Position numbers and translations under genes: made by a program
DNA from: a virus
IMG/VR virus record: IMGVR_UViG_3300035220_000425
Span: 1-64,000 of that record
DNA length: 64,000 nt
Direction: 5' to 3' (one strand)
The notes under the pieces: model-generated
Seen by the model: only the letters and a program-made list of their open reading frames with translations
Database searches by the model: none
What the model was told of the DNA's origin: nothing
In this document: one piece after another, positions 22,879 through 32,793 of the stretch
How the letters are laid out: each line of letters begins with the position of its first letter
How positions within the stretch are numbered: position 1 is the first letter of the stretch

Positions 22879-25800
22879 ATGGCTCTTCAGATTAGAAAAG
22901 TTACTGAGTCACAACGTGAACAGTTGATACTTAAGGCAGGCGAGCCCTTATATACAATAGATACAAATAAACTTTACATTGGCGACGGACAGACGAGGGG
23001 TGGCTTTGGACTTCTGGATGGACTTACTCTTTTAGAGTTTCTTGACGCTGACATAGATCATAATCCTCTTGAAGATAATGACTTTATTTACTGGAAGCCG
23101 AGCAGTAATAGATGGGCTATTGGCAAGAGGTACAAATCTCTGCAGGATTTGGCTGACGTTGATCTCGAAACAGATGCTACGAATGCCCAAGACAAGCAGA
23201 TCCTGATGTATAGTCAGGAGACTGGCAAATGGACAATAAAATATGACACAGCAGATGAATTCGGGCTGGAGGATCTTGAAGACGTTTCTGGAAGCCCTTC
23301 TAGTTTTTACGATTCTGAACGTACTGAAACGCACTATTCAAGCCTGCAATATAATGCTACAACTGCGAAATGGGATGTTATCGAGTTACCTCGAACTCCT
23401 AATGTTGGAGAGATGGAGGAAGTTACTTTAACGGCTAATCCTCAGCTAGGTCAAATGCTTTTCATTGATCCGTCTACTCAGAAATATGTTAATGACTACG
23501 CTAATCAAAATTTATCGCCAGCTTATAACTGTGGACTTTACCAAATTGAAAACAAAGACATAATAAAATTCAGCAGTAGCGTCGGTAAGTTTGTCAATCA
23601 TACTCCGAAACTTGCAGAAGACGTTCCTGAAATATCTATATCTGCTCTTAGCTCCTGGGAGCCGACTGATCAAGAATATAGTGTGATGATGTTTGGCGAA
23701 AATGCAGCATTTGCTATTAACAATGAGAGAGCTCATACATTAACAGCTTTCAAAAATCGCAAGCTAGTTTTTGACCTTTCTGACGCAACTCTTTTAAACT
23801 TAACTTTTAAATTTTCCGCTCAACCTGACGGAACACATAGCTTAGATCCGGTTGGATCTATCTGGTCGAGCTCCTTGGTAACTGAGACTGGTACTCCTGG
23901 CGTCGATGGCCGGGTTGAGATTGATCTACCAACTTACTTTGAAGATAAGGCCACCTCAAGCTACTGGATTAACACTGAGACTGACCCAGATTTCCCTCCA
24001 GTCTATTCACTCCCTAGTGGTGATGACGAAATCCCTGAGATAACATTTAATGTCTTAGGGAGCGTCCCAGACCCTAATGCATCGCAAGAGGAGTTAGATT
24101 CTGGCGGAGGGAATGTTCAAGATGCAGATATTGAACAAGACTTGCCTGGTCTCTACTATTTCTCTCCCGAGAATGCAGAATTTGGGGCTAAGATCCAGAT
24201 TAACGAGGCAGAAGACTTGCCTCCATTTGTCCTCTTCTGGGACGCAACTGCTAATGAATTTAATGTAAAAAGGTTTGATGTTACTGTTGGCTCTTTAGGT
24301 GATGTAGAGATCATCCCTGACACAGATGGATTCTTGTTTGACAATCAAATGCTGTCATTTGATAGCTCAACGCAGAAATGGACAACGCCCCTTGACAGAG
24401 TTGTTGGCCTGGGTATAGCGAGTTCTTTGCCAAGAAGATTCCAAGAGTTTGCAAACATGCTTTGGGCCGGTGGTGCTTCGGGACTAGGGGAATTTACCTA
24501 CAGTATGCCTAGAGGAGCGGAGATTGAAAGCATAACGATTAATCTTAATGAGCTTGAAGTAGAAGGCTCTGATGAAGAATTTGATGCTTTCTTCTTTGAT
24601 ACGGAAGAAGACAGAGAATATTTCTATGAATTGCTAGAAGAAGCTGAGACTGCTGACGTAGTAGCCGGAGGCACAGGAGAATTGTCTCGTCAAGTCATAA
24701 ATGATCTTGCTTCAGACGCTAACGCAAGAGTTATGAGAATAAGAACGAGAAAAAAATCTTATTCAAGGGAAGGCAGAAGTAGGTCTAATACCAGTCAAAG
24801 CTATGCAGGTGTTATAGCAGAATACAGCCAAGGAGGCATAGGAGGTGGCTCCATGTTTTCAGGAGGCCCTAACATAGGAGGCTCTGGCTTAGGTTCCGGT
24901 TCTGGTGGTCTAGGCGGGAATGGTCGAGAAAGTGCTCAAGGAGCCGGTTTTGGTGGCGACGGCTGGTCAGGCTCCTCAGAAGGGCAAACAGAGCCGTCTC
25001 TAGATGATTTAGTCGAAAGCGAAGAGTTTCCCGATCCTGCTCGTACAGCAGAAGTTTTTGTAGAAGCATATCAAAACTTTGGCAACAATACTAAGCAAAT
25101 ATTTGGAGTAATGCTGGCCAGGAACAGAGCTTTTGAGGCCCTCATGCCAAGAAGCACTAGAGATCCAAATGATTCAAGTGTTACCGATTCGACTATTGAC
25201 GCAAGTGACAGGTTCTCCAATGAATTACAGTTGGAATTTAATTTAATTGATGTATCTAGCGATCCAACTCCTCCTCAAATGTTTGGATGGAGACAGAGTA
25301 CTGATACTTACGGATATTATTACTTTACATTTGCTCAAAGAAATTCACAGCTTACGTTTAACACTAGAAATCATGAACTAATAGCACATTCTTACATGAG
25401 GCGAGTTGGTTGCACTCACACAAGGACTGGCAGATTCCAAGTTGAGTTCTACTACGATGCAGATGACAGCACTAAAATGGCAGGAGAGTGGCTAAGAATA
25501 GTAGAGTTTCAATCTGCTCAATCTGCTTATAATGGCACGATAACAGAAGTTGCATCTACAACAATTAGAGAAGGTTTAGAAGAATGGAGTGACGTAGTTC
25601 TATATCAAAAAGGCAATCGTGTCCTTTACCAAGATAAGGTTTGGGAATGCCTGGTGAGGACGACAAAGGGATTCCCTCCTGCTTCAGGAACTGCGGCAGT
25701 ACCTACTCAGGTGGTGGATGTTATTCAAGGAACACTTGCTATTAGTACATTCGTTGAGATTCCGCGTTTTAGCATTAAATCACAAAGATTCGAGGGGGTG

Positions 25801-28332
25801 TATCAACTTAGATGTACATACGGGAGCAACACTCAGGGAGGCAAGACACACCCTGCTTTCAGGTTCTCTGAGGATGCTGGAGACGAGGCTGACTATATTT
25901 ACATAGGGGCTGACTTAATGACTTCTAACAGTCCATCAGACATATCGACAAACTTGGGAGTTCAATCATATGTAGCATCCAGATCGTCAGTAAAAGCACA
26001 AATGGAAACCATGCTTTTAGACACTGGGATATACCTGTTCGACATAAATGTTCATTCGTTGCTTCAGCACTTAATGGTTTCCGAGTTTCAAACCATGAAT
26101 ATTGAGAAAGCCTTGGGAGAAGATAACGGGACATACCTGCAACCTTTAAGCAATTCACACTCGGGCTTTATTCGTTCTGTCGGCAACGGCTCTGGGTATT
26201 ATCCTTACGAGAATCAACTACTTGGAGGAACTTCTGTTTACAGAGGGATCCATAGAATCTATGGCAATACTGGCTATCACATTGACGGAATGAATATAGA
26301 CCCCACTACGCTGGAGGTCTATTATCAGGTAGACAATTTTCTCTATAATTCACAATCAATCAAACCTGAAGGCTATCTTGACTTGCATCCATTGCCCCAG
26401 ATGACGCTTAACAGTAGCGGGGATGCCTCAGACTGGATCAGGGATTTCTGGAATTTTATCAGGGAAGACTTTAGTGATTTTGTATATTACCTGCCAAGAT
26501 ATGCTGGAGGGAATAGAGACTTGTATTTGGCTGACAAGCTGTATTACAGAAACTTAAATTCCGCAAATTCTCAGCTACCATTAAAAGCGGTAATAGGCAA
26601 AAATATACACAATAGGACAGGCGCGGAGAATGGAGGATATGGCCCTCATAGTATTACTATTCACCCAGATCCCACAGCCGCTGCTAGGCTTATCGTCAGG
26701 AGAAAAGGAGCCGCGCTAGTCCCGTCGACTCAAGGGACAGGGCAGACGATTACTTATGGCAACTTATTCAATATAGATGATGAAATTTTAATATCTGGCA
26801 TTCCACAACCGGATACCGGCGATTTGGCTGCAGGAGATTACTGGGTGAGTGATTTTGTTATCGAGAAGCAGCAGACGGTGGTGGGAAAATCATCTGTAAC
26901 AGGTAAGACGGGAGCCAGGACAATAAGTCTTGCTCGACTTTTAGCTAGTAAGTCAGCAATATGTATAGGGATAACTGATGAATCTGACGCTCAAACCGTT
27001 AGTGGAATGTACGACAAGTGGGAAGAATTTAGAAATTTATTCCCTCGCAGAAACTTCAATTTGCTAGTACCTGCACAATTTCAATCCACTTTTTCGGCCG
27101 CGGATATGAGTAGTTTTGGGATAACCAACCCAGGTACTGCCGATGTTTCCGCAGATGCTGCTGACTTAACTAATCCCATACATATATGCCCGAAGACAAA
27201 AAACACTTTGACAGTGCCTCATATCTATAGAGAATTCTATTCAGTCTATAGTGATGGACTCATGGTAGAAAGGGCCTGTTATTTAGATACGCTTTTTCCA
27301 AATATTACAGAATTTTTCCCAACAAGCGAGAATGCCCGATCGTCGTTCCCTATGTCGTATAGATGGGCGGCATCTGCACACTATTTGTCACAAGTCGTTG
27401 AAGTGCAAGATACGTCTTATGCTAGATCTACGATGGCCTCTGGAGGTTATACTGATTTTCTAAAAGATAATGCAGTTACTGCTTATGATTTATATTCTCG
27501 GATAAGCAATAACCTACCTCTATCGACAGGAAACCGAGACGAAGTGCCTAGCTTACAAGGTCGAACTTTTACCTTCCGATACAAAGTTAGGATCCCTGCA
27601 TATGTATCGACGACGACTAATCAAGTTTCAGATGGAGTATTGTTTAAATACGTTTGTGATGGTAATATGACCGTTGACGTTTACAATCCACATACCGATA
27701 ACACTGTAAATATTGTCACCGATTACAATAGCTATTCTGCGGATGGAACAACATCGTTTACTGGGACTCAAGTTGAAAGCAATTTCACTCCTGTAGATCT
27801 TGCGAATGATGACGATTTCCTAGAGATCAGGGTAGAGTTCACTCATAACACTGGTTCAGAGATTTGGTTCGACAATCCTGGATTATTTGCACTAAGCCTT
27901 TATGTAGTCGATAATACTGATAGTACTTCTAGTCCGTATCATGTACCAATCTTTATGGCTCAAGACTATACTTCTCCGTTCACTCAACTCTATGGGTCTC
28001 CCACTAAGGAGGTGGGCTTTCTGGTCAGGCAGCCGATGAATCATGCATTGGACCCGCACTCTACGGGAAGATCCTATGGCCCTTTCAATCTTGGAAGAGA
28101 CAGCGGAACTGCGGCTAACATGACAGATATCTTCGAGTTGTGCGGGCTACAAAACGCTCTACCAGGAACATTGGTTGGTTTATTTGTAGACAGATCAGGG
28201 TCAATGACTCAATCTACAATCCAGTCGGCATATACTTTGTTGTATCAAAAATGTGCTGTAGCGCAATTGGAAATTATAGAAGTGCAAAATAGTGCCGAAG
28301 ACTGGATCCTTCCATTCATACAAGAAATATAA
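22879..28332 (+). CDS. Giant tail fibre/adhesin, Mtd_N-type start and VWA-like MIDAS tail, 1817 aa
   Basis: Residues 1-45 match the N-terminal virion-attachment domain seen in Bordetella phage Mtd and many fibres (LQIRKVTESQRE ... GEPLYTIDTNKLYIGDG). Several LxDVxLE-type beta repeats follow. Residues about 650-715 are an extreme Gly/Ser linker. The C-terminal half is beta-rich and aromatic. The last ~50 residues read LVGLFVDRSGSMTQSTIQSA ... EDWILPF; DRSGSM is the DxSxS metal-ion (MIDAS) loop of von Willebrand A domains, here at residue 1771, but only the first third of a VWA fold is present. Comparable ends occur in marine phage fibres as I recall. Likely a receptor-binding or tail-spike protein. 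Confidence 0.75.
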   Translation: MALQIRKVTESQREQLILKAGEPLYTIDTNKLYIGDGQTRGGFGLLDGLTLLEFLDADIDHNPLEDNDFIYWKPSSNRWAIGKRYKSLQDLADVDLETDATNAQDKQILMYSQETGKWTIKYDTADEFGLEDLEDVSGSPSSFYDSERTETHYSSLQYNATTAKWDVIELPRTPNVGEMEEVTLTANPQLGQMLFIDPSTQKYVNDYANQNLSPAYNCGLYQIENKDIIKFSSSVGKFVNHTPKLAEDVPEISISALSSWEPTDQEYSVMMFGENAAFAINNERAHTLTAFKNRKLVFDLSDATLLNLTFKFSAQPDGTHSLDPVGSIWSSSLVTETGTPGVDGRVEIDLPTYFEDKATSSYWINTETDPDFPPVYSLPSGDDEIPEITFNVLGSVPDPNASQEELDSGGGNVQDADIEQDLPGLYYFSPENAEFGAKIQINEAEDLPPFVLFWDATANEFNVKRFDVTVGSLGDVEIIPDTDGFLFDNQMLSFDSSTQKWTTPLDRVVGLGIASSLPRRFQEFANMLWAGGASGLGEFTYSMPRGAEIESITINLNELEVEGSDEEFDAFFFDTEEDREYFYELLEEAETADVVAGGTGELSRQVINDLASDANARVMRIRTRKKSYSREGRSRSNTSQSYAGVIAEYSQGGIGGGSMFSGGPNIGGSGLGSGSGGLGGNGRESAQGAGFGGDGWSGSSEGQTEPSLDDLVESEEFPDPARTAEVFVEAYQNFGNNTKQIFGVMLARNRAFEALMPRSTRDPNDSSVTDSTIDASDRFSNELQLEFNLIDVSSDPTPPQMFGWRQSTDTYGYYYFTFAQRNSQLTFNTRNHELIAHSYMRRVGCTHTRTGRFQVEFYYDADDSTKMAGEWLRIVEFQSAQSAYNGTITEVASTTIREGLEEWSDVVLYQKGNRVLYQDKVWECLVRTTKGFPPASGTAAVPTQVVDVIQGTLAISTFVEIPRFSIKSQRFEGVYQLRCTYGSNTQGGKTHPAFRFSEDAGDEADYIYIGADLMTSNSPSDISTNLGVQSYVASRSSVKAQMETMLLDTGIYLFDINVHSLLQHLMVSEFQTMNIEKALGEDNGTYLQPLSNSHSGFIRSVGNGSGYYPYENQLLGGTSVYRGIHRIYGNTGYHIDGMNIDPTTLEVYYQVDNFLYNSQSIKPEGYLDLHPLPQMTLNSSGDASDWIRDFWNFIREDFSDFVYYLPRYAGGNRDLYLADKLYYRNLNSANSQLPLKAVIGKNIHNRTGAENGGYGPHSITIHPDPTAAARLIVRRKGAALVPSTQGTGQTITYGNLFNIDDEILISGIPQPDTGDLAAGDYWVSDFVIEKQQTVVGKSSVTGKTGARTISLARLLASKSAICIGITDESDAQTVSGMYDKWEEFRNLFPRRNFNLLVPAQFQSTFSAADMSSFGITNPGTADVSADAADLTNPIHICPKTKNTLTVPHIYREFYSVYSDGLMVERACYLDTLFPNITEFFPTSENARSSFPMSYRWAASAHYLSQVVEVQDTSYARSTMASGGYTDFLKDNAVTAYDLYSRISNNLPLSTGNRDEVPSLQGRTFTFRYKVRIPAYVSTTTNQVSDGVLFKYVCDGNMTVDVYNPHTDNTVNIVTDYNSYSADGTTSFTGTQVESNFTPVDLANDDDFLEIRVEFTHNTGSEIWFDNPGLFALSLYVVDNTDSTSSPYHVPIFMAQDYTSPFTQLYGSPTKEVGFLVRQPMNHALDPHSTGRSYGPFNLGRDSGTAANMTDIFELCGLQNALPGTLVGLFVDRSGSMTQSTIQSAYTLLYQKCAVAQLEIIEVQNSAEDWILPFIQEI

Positions 28333-28365
28333 TAAAGGAAACCTATTACGATTATAGGGTATGTT

Positions 28366-30393
28366 GTGGCGTTACAGATCCGTAGAGGTACTGAGGCAGA
28401 AAGGAGTAGTGGATCTTTTATTCCGCTCTTAGGAGAACCAGTATTTACTACCGACGAAAAAAAATTATACGTCGGAGATGGCAGTACGGCTGGAGGTATT
28501 AGTGTAGGGAAAGGTCAAAGACTTGGAGATTTGAGCGATGTGGTTCTGGAGTCAGATACAGTACGAACGATTACTAGCATTGCCATTGCCTCAAATGTTG
28601 CAATAGTAACCACTGTTGAGCCTCATGGCTTCTCTACTGGAGATACTATTAATATACAAGTCACAGGTCAATCTAGTGTAAATGGACTGCAAGTTCTTAC
28701 TGGAATCACAGCTATTACTTTTACGTTTGCTTTTGCCAGCGCCGACCTTGCTGACACAGCAGATGTAGGTACGGCTACTTTCCGTGCGGCGGATGAGTCA
28801 ATACTTGCTTTTAATCAAACAACTGGCGTATTTGGCGAACAAGATTTTGTATACAATCTAGATGGTCTTGGTGATGTAGAAGTTGATAACGTTCAAGACC
28901 AAGATATTATACAAGCCGTCTCAACTGCTGTAGGAGACATTACTCTGGACGTGGATGCAACGATCGTATCCTCTGCGGTGGTTGATCCCGGCAGTGCTAT
29001 CCCTGCTGGTCAGACCTGGACTCAAACAGGAGTTGTTACTAAATTTAAAAATCAACCATTCAGAATTTCTTTCAGTAATATCAATGACACTCTTATAGTC
29101 CCATCGACTTTAGCGAATAACCAAATATTGGCATATGACTCTACTCTAAATTTTTGGGTGAATAAACATTATGTTAACTCATTTGAGGATTTAAATGATG
29201 TAGTAACCAATCTACCAAGCGCATACGAAACAGAATACGCCGTGACAGTAGATGGTCTATATGTACAGGAAGACGTACCGAAGATAGTCATAAACGATAG
29301 ATTATTTCAGTTTGCGATAACTATGCCGCATCTCCAAGAGGCGGAGTCTAGAGCCATCGCTAATGGCACAAACTTGGACACTGAACTAAGGATTTACATA
29401 GCTGAACTTTTGACAGCATTAATAAATGCTGATACAGAACTGTCGGTCGTTGCCACACAAACTGCCAACAGGATCGTCTTTACAGATTCGACAAGCACTT
29501 CAATAAGAATACATACACTTATTGATCAACCGGTCACTGATAATTTTGATCCGACGCTCACGCTCGCTATCCCGACGCCAAGCCAAGTATTGATGCATGA
29601 TGGGACAAATTGGATTAATGGAGGATTCTCTTTTAATAATTTTAATATTAACGCTTTATATGATGTCAGCCTTATAAATCCCGCTGACGGCGATATTATT
29701 CAATATAATAACGCAACTGGCTTCTGGGAAAATAGCTCAAACTTCATAAGTCTTACGCAGTTTAATGACGTTGAGATTGGGTCTGCTCTTACTAATGACG
29801 CCCCCACAGGGGGAGAAGCCATTATTTACGACACAAGTGATACTTTATTTAAGGTGAAAAAGTTTGAGCTAACGGATCTTGACGATGTCTCAACAGACAT
29901 GGGTTTAGGCTTTGTAGCAGGAGTCGTTCCTGATGGCAGCGTCCTTGCTTACGATACTGGCCTGAATAGATGGCACCCCAAACAGTTCTCAACGATTGCC
30001 TCTCGCAATGTTATAAACATCTTTACCAATCCGACCGAAGCTTTAGGCATAGCTGAGGTTGACTTTGATGCTTTTACTGGATATGGGATACTGAAAATAC
30101 AAACTGTCCCAAGAGCTACTGTCACTTTTTACACTAACGCTTTTGCTAGAACTCAAGATCTGAACCGAGCTCATGACGCTTTTTCTCCTCCAAATAGTGG
30201 CATTTTTTCGGAGTTGACGCCGCCTGACGAGAATGCACACCAAGTTGCTCCTATCGTCTATGGATTCAATGACGATATTCCTATCTCCAGAAGAGCCTAT
30301 GCAAAGGTGAGAAACAGAAGCGGTTTTTACTCTAGTTCTATTCAAATAACCTTGACCTTGTTGCAGATTGAGGACGATCCTCCTTCAGCATGA
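28366..30393 (+). CDS. Tail fibre paralogue with Mtd_N-type start, 675 aa
   Basis: GTG 28366 starts a protein whose first 40 residues repeat the attachment domain of the preceding fibre (LQIRRGTEAERSSG ... GEPVFTTDEKKLYVGDGST). The remainder alternates short LxDVxL modules, e.g. LGDLSDVVLESD, LGDVEVDNVQD, LTDLDDVSTDMG, each followed by an ILAYD/VLAYD strand. Such LSDV ... VLxYDxxxxxW repeats are common in marine phage fibres. The C-terminus lacks an S74 chaperone. It probably occupies a similar virion site to the giant fibre; order of attachment is unknown. Confidence 0.75.
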   Translation: MALQIRRGTEAERSSGSFIPLLGEPVFTTDEKKLYVGDGSTAGGISVGKGQRLGDLSDVVLESDTVRTITSIAIASNVAIVTTVEPHGFSTGDTINIQVTGQSSVNGLQVLTGITAITFTFAFASADLADTADVGTATFRAADESILAFNQTTGVFGEQDFVYNLDGLGDVEVDNVQDQDIIQAVSTAVGDITLDVDATIVSSAVVDPGSAIPAGQTWTQTGVVTKFKNQPFRISFSNINDTLIVPSTLANNQILAYDSTLNFWVNKHYVNSFEDLNDVVTNLPSAYETEYAVTVDGLYVQEDVPKIVINDRLFQFAITMPHLQEAESRAIANGTNLDTELRIYIAELLTALINADTELSVVATQTANRIVFTDSTSTSIRIHTLIDQPVTDNFDPTLTLAIPTPSQVLMHDGTNWINGGFSFNNFNINALYDVSLINPADGDIIQYNNATGFWENSSNFISLTQFNDVEIGSALTNDAPTGGEAIIYDTSDTLFKVKKFELTDLDDVSTDMGLGFVAGVVPDGSVLAYDTGLNRWHPKQFSTIASRNVINIFTNPTEALGIAEVDFDAFTGYGILKIQTVPRATVTFYTNAFARTQDLNRAHDAFSPPNSGIFSELTPPDENAHQVAPIVYGFNDDIPISRRAYAKVRNRSGFYSSSIQITLTLLQIEDDPPSA

Positions 30394-30398
30394 TTATT

Positions 30399-30434
30399 GG
30401 AACAATATAGCGCCTAACTGAGCAGGGATTGCTC
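30399..30434 (+). promoter_or_regulatory. Box plus hairpin leader before scaffold gene
   Basis: GGAACAATATAGCGCC (30399-30414) followed by TAACTG and a hairpin GAGCA/TGCTC (30420-30424 with 30430-30434). ATAGCGCCTAACTG is nearly repeated at 32365-32379 before the decoration gene. Confidence 0.4.
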
Positions 30435-30441
30435 TTTATAG

Positions 30442-31176
30442 ATGTCTGAAGAACTTAAATCGGCTATTGAAACAGAAGCCGTGTCCATTCCAGAGTCAAC
30501 ATTTGACACTGAGAACCAAGGACAAGAAAAGGAAGATGTTACCAATCTTCTAAAAGCCTTAAAGTCTGAGAGAGAAGCTCGTAAGACTTATGAGCGACAA
30601 ATCAAAGAGAAAGAAAAGCAGCTTGAAAAGTTTGCTGAGATCAACCCAGAAGAGTACAAAGTCTTACAGGCTGATGCAGCAAAAGCCGCAGAAACGGAGT
30701 CTCGCTATGGCGAATCAATTAGAGCTATTGAAGAGAAATATGGCCGACAGGCTGCGGAAGCCGAGGCTAAAGCGAAGGCCGCTGAAGTTCAGATTGCATC
30801 GTTTCAGAAGAAGTATGCTTTAGAAAAGGTATTTAATTCTGCCGGAGGCAGGACTGATGCAGCCGATGGCGTATCTTTCTTCGATATGTTCGCAGAGCAA
30901 CTAAGCAGTAGATTCACTTTAGAATCTGACGGAATTGTCGTAGTAGTTGATGGTCAAGGCGACCCTGTCTTGGATTCTGAGACCGGAAAAAGAATTACCC
31001 CAGAAGAATTCATCAGTAGTTTTAAGATTCATCCTGTTTACGGTACTTTCTTCAAAGGAGTTAAAGGTACTGGGGCAGGTTTAACTTACGGAGGAACTGA
31101 CTCTAACGGTCAGCCAGTTGAAGACCTCAGCGGAATGTCTAATGACGAATTATTTATGAAAGCTTTTGGTAATTAA
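30442..31176 (+). CDS. Capsid scaffolding protein
   Basis: The 244-residue protein lies directly before the major capsid gene and has the scaffold composition: an acidic start (EELKSAIETEAVSIPES), a long charged coiled coil (ALKSEREARKTYERQIKEKE and on to about residue 130, rich in Glu/Lys/Ala) and a compact Gly-rich C-terminal region (GTFFKGVKGTGAGLTYG) that could contact capsid subunits. Scaffolds guide procapsid assembly and leave before DNA packaging. No protease motif is visible, so release by a separate protease or intact exit is open. Confidence 0.75.
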   Translation: MSEELKSAIETEAVSIPESTFDTENQGQEKEDVTNLLKALKSEREARKTYERQIKEKEKQLEKFAEINPEEYKVLQADAAKAAETESRYGESIRAIEEKYGRQAAEAEAKAKAAEVQIASFQKKYALEKVFNSAGGRTDAADGVSFFDMFAEQLSSRFTLESDGIVVVVDGQGDPVLDSETGKRITPEEFISSFKIHPVYGTFFKGVKGTGAGLTYGGTDSNGQPVEDLSGMSNDELFMKAFGN

Positions 31177-31361
31177 CCTACAGGCTGCCTATTTCTAGAT
31201 TAAGAAATGGGAAGAATATTTATTTTCGGAATTATATGTTAGAAAGCACCCGGTTTAGTGCGACCGAGATGGTTGACCTGGGCAGGGTGTATCGAGTTGG
31301 AGCGAGACGCTCTGAACACGTTTCACCTTTTCCTTGTTCACCCTATTCAACTTGAGTTAAA
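31177..31361 (+). promoter_or_regulatory. Structured leader of major capsid gene
   Basis: A 185-base gap. Hairpin GAGCG-AGA-CGCTC at 31300-31312. AGGGTG (31284-31289) can pair with CACCCT (31339-31344), and CGAGTTG (31293-31299) with CAACTTG (31348-31354, one G-U); these two pairings cross, so they are alternatives or a pseudoknot. The second ends eight bases before the ATG. Confidence 0.5.
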
Positions 31362-32264
31362 ATGGCTCTTACACTGACCGAAGCCAAGAAGCATTCAGCT
31401 AACCCCCAACAGTTAGCCGTGGTATCTGAGTTAGCCGCTGGATCCTTGCTCAGCGTGCTGCCCTTCAGAGACATCCAAGGTAATGGACTCTTCTGGAAAA
31501 GAGAAGAAAGCCTGGGCGAAGTAGGTTTCAGGAACTACAACTCTAACTATTCAGAAAGCTACGCTGAAATCAGCCAACAGTCGGAATCTCTCCGCCTGTT
31601 TGGTGGTGATATCAAAATTGATCGGGCAATTCTTTCCTTGGAAGGAAACGAGTCTCGTGCCTATCAAGTGCAGTCAAAGACTCGCGCAATGCGTCTGTCT
31701 TGGGAATCACTGTTCATCAACGGCGACTCCAATCAGTCCCCTTCTGAGTTTGACGGCCTAGCCGCTCGACTTCCTGCCGCTAGCTACGCTACAAACTCTC
31801 AGGTCATTCGCAACGCCTCTTCTGCTGCTGCTCTTGATCTTGCTGCTCTCGACGAAGCCGTCGATGCTGTCGACGCCCAAGGTGGTCGCAAGTATCTCGT
31901 GATGTCTAAGTCGATGCGTCGTCATCTGACTAAGCAAGCTCGGGCAAATGCTCAGATCGAGATTACTCGTAACGAGTTTGGCTATCAGCAGATGGTTTAC
32001 GCCGGCCTGCCTGTCGTTGAACTGGATCGGGATCATGCAAACACTCCCATCCTTGACGGAACCCCTGGAGATCAGTCCATCTATGTCGCATCTTTCGGCA
32101 ATGATTTGTTGACTGGTATTCAGAACGGTGGCGTTCAAGTCCGCGATTTGGGAGAGTCTTCTGCCTCACCTCAAATTGTAATCAGAGTTGAATGGTATTG
32201 CGGTTTAGCTCTGATCAATGGAAGAGCAGTCTCTCGTCTATGTAATGTTGACGCAACTGCTTGA
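31362..32264 (+). CDS. Major capsid protein
   Basis: The 300-residue protein shows an HK97-type layout: N-arm helix (LTLTEAKKHSANPQQLAVVS), E-loop and P-domain region (LPFRDIQGNGLFWKREES), spine-like helices with SKTRAMRLSWESLFINGD, and the A-domain ending IVIRVEWYCGLALINGRAVS, a form very common in phage capsids. Length is typical for a capsid without a cleaved delta domain. Codons here are visibly more G+C-rich (CGT, GCC, CTG) than in neighbouring genes, as in highly expressed phage genes. It is flanked by a structured leader and a strong terminator. Confidence 0.9.
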   Translation: MALTLTEAKKHSANPQQLAVVSELAAGSLLSVLPFRDIQGNGLFWKREESLGEVGFRNYNSNYSESYAEISQQSESLRLFGGDIKIDRAILSLEGNESRAYQVQSKTRAMRLSWESLFINGDSNQSPSEFDGLAARLPAASYATNSQVIRNASSAAALDLAALDEAVDAVDAQGGRKYLVMSKSMRRHLTKQARANAQIEITRNEFGYQQMVYAGLPVVELDRDHANTPILDGTPGDQSIYVASFGNDLLTGIQNGGVQVRDLGESSASPQIVIRVEWYCGLALINGRAVSRLCNVDATA

Positions 32265-32284
32265 TCTTTTGAAAGATTAACAAT

Positions 32285-32308
32285 AAAGGGGCTTCGGCCC
32301 CTTTTTTT
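32285..32308 (+). terminator. Strong terminator after capsid gene
   Basis: AAAGGGGC, TTCG loop, GCCCC, then seven T. Confidence 0.95.
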
Positions 32309-32332
32309 ATGCAATATATACCTCTATATATT

Positions 32333-32384
32333 AGGAACCATAAGATAGGCTTTGTGCGTTGCAGATAGCGCCCTAGCTGTTCCT
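32333..32384 (+). promoter_or_regulatory. Structured leader of decoration gene
   Basis: AGGAAC (32333-32338) pairs with GTTCCT (32379-32384); inside, TAGG (32346-32349) can pair with CCTA (32372-32375). The word ATAGCGCCCTAGCTG (32365-32379) is shared with the scaffold leader. Confidence 0.45.
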
Positions 32385-32400
32385 TTACCTTTAATTCATC

Positions 32401-32745
32401 ATGGCTGCACGTTCAACGGGAATGTTCCCCCGCGAAGGTTTTGATCTTGACGCAAACCTCGAAGTGACCACAAGTGATACTGCTTCTGCAGTAATGCTTA
32501 AGAATATCAAAACTATTCGCGTTGTCGTCATCGGCGCTGCTATCACCGGCAACGGCGATGTTACTTTCAACATTGGCGGTAAGGATGTCAGCTTTGGCGC
32601 TGGCGACCTTGATTTAAACGGAGTTGGCATTGCTCACGTCCGTGGAGCACTCTGTGACGCTGACAACAATGTCAAGTATACTCTTACTCCTGGATCAGGA
32701 ACAGCAACTGTTACCAAGGCTTTCCTTGACATGGTTGACGGTTGA
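32401..32745 (+). CDS. Probable capsid decoration / head protein, 114 aa
   Basis: Directly after the capsid gene with its own leader and terminator, so probably abundant. The product is a small beta protein: a basic N-terminus (ARSTGMFPREGFDLD), then strands (IRVVVIGAAITGNGDVTFNI, VTKAFLDMV). Codons are G+C-richer like those of the capsid gene. Size and site match head decoration or fibre proteins that cement HK97-type capsids, though no motif identifies the family. Confidence 0.6.
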   Translation: MAARSTGMFPREGFDLDANLEVTTSDTASAVMLKNIKTIRVVVIGAAITGNGDVTFNIGGKDVSFGAGDLDLNGVGIAHVRGALCDADNNVKYTLTPGSGTATVTKAFLDMVDG

Positions 32746-32766
32746 TCGTTCCTTTTAGGGAATAAT

Positions 32767-32790
32767 AAAGGGTGCTCTGTCACCCTTTTT
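32767..32790 (+). terminator. Intrinsic terminator
   Basis: AAAGGGTG, loop CTCTGT, CACCCTTTTT. Confidence 0.85.
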
Positions 32791-32793
32791 ATT

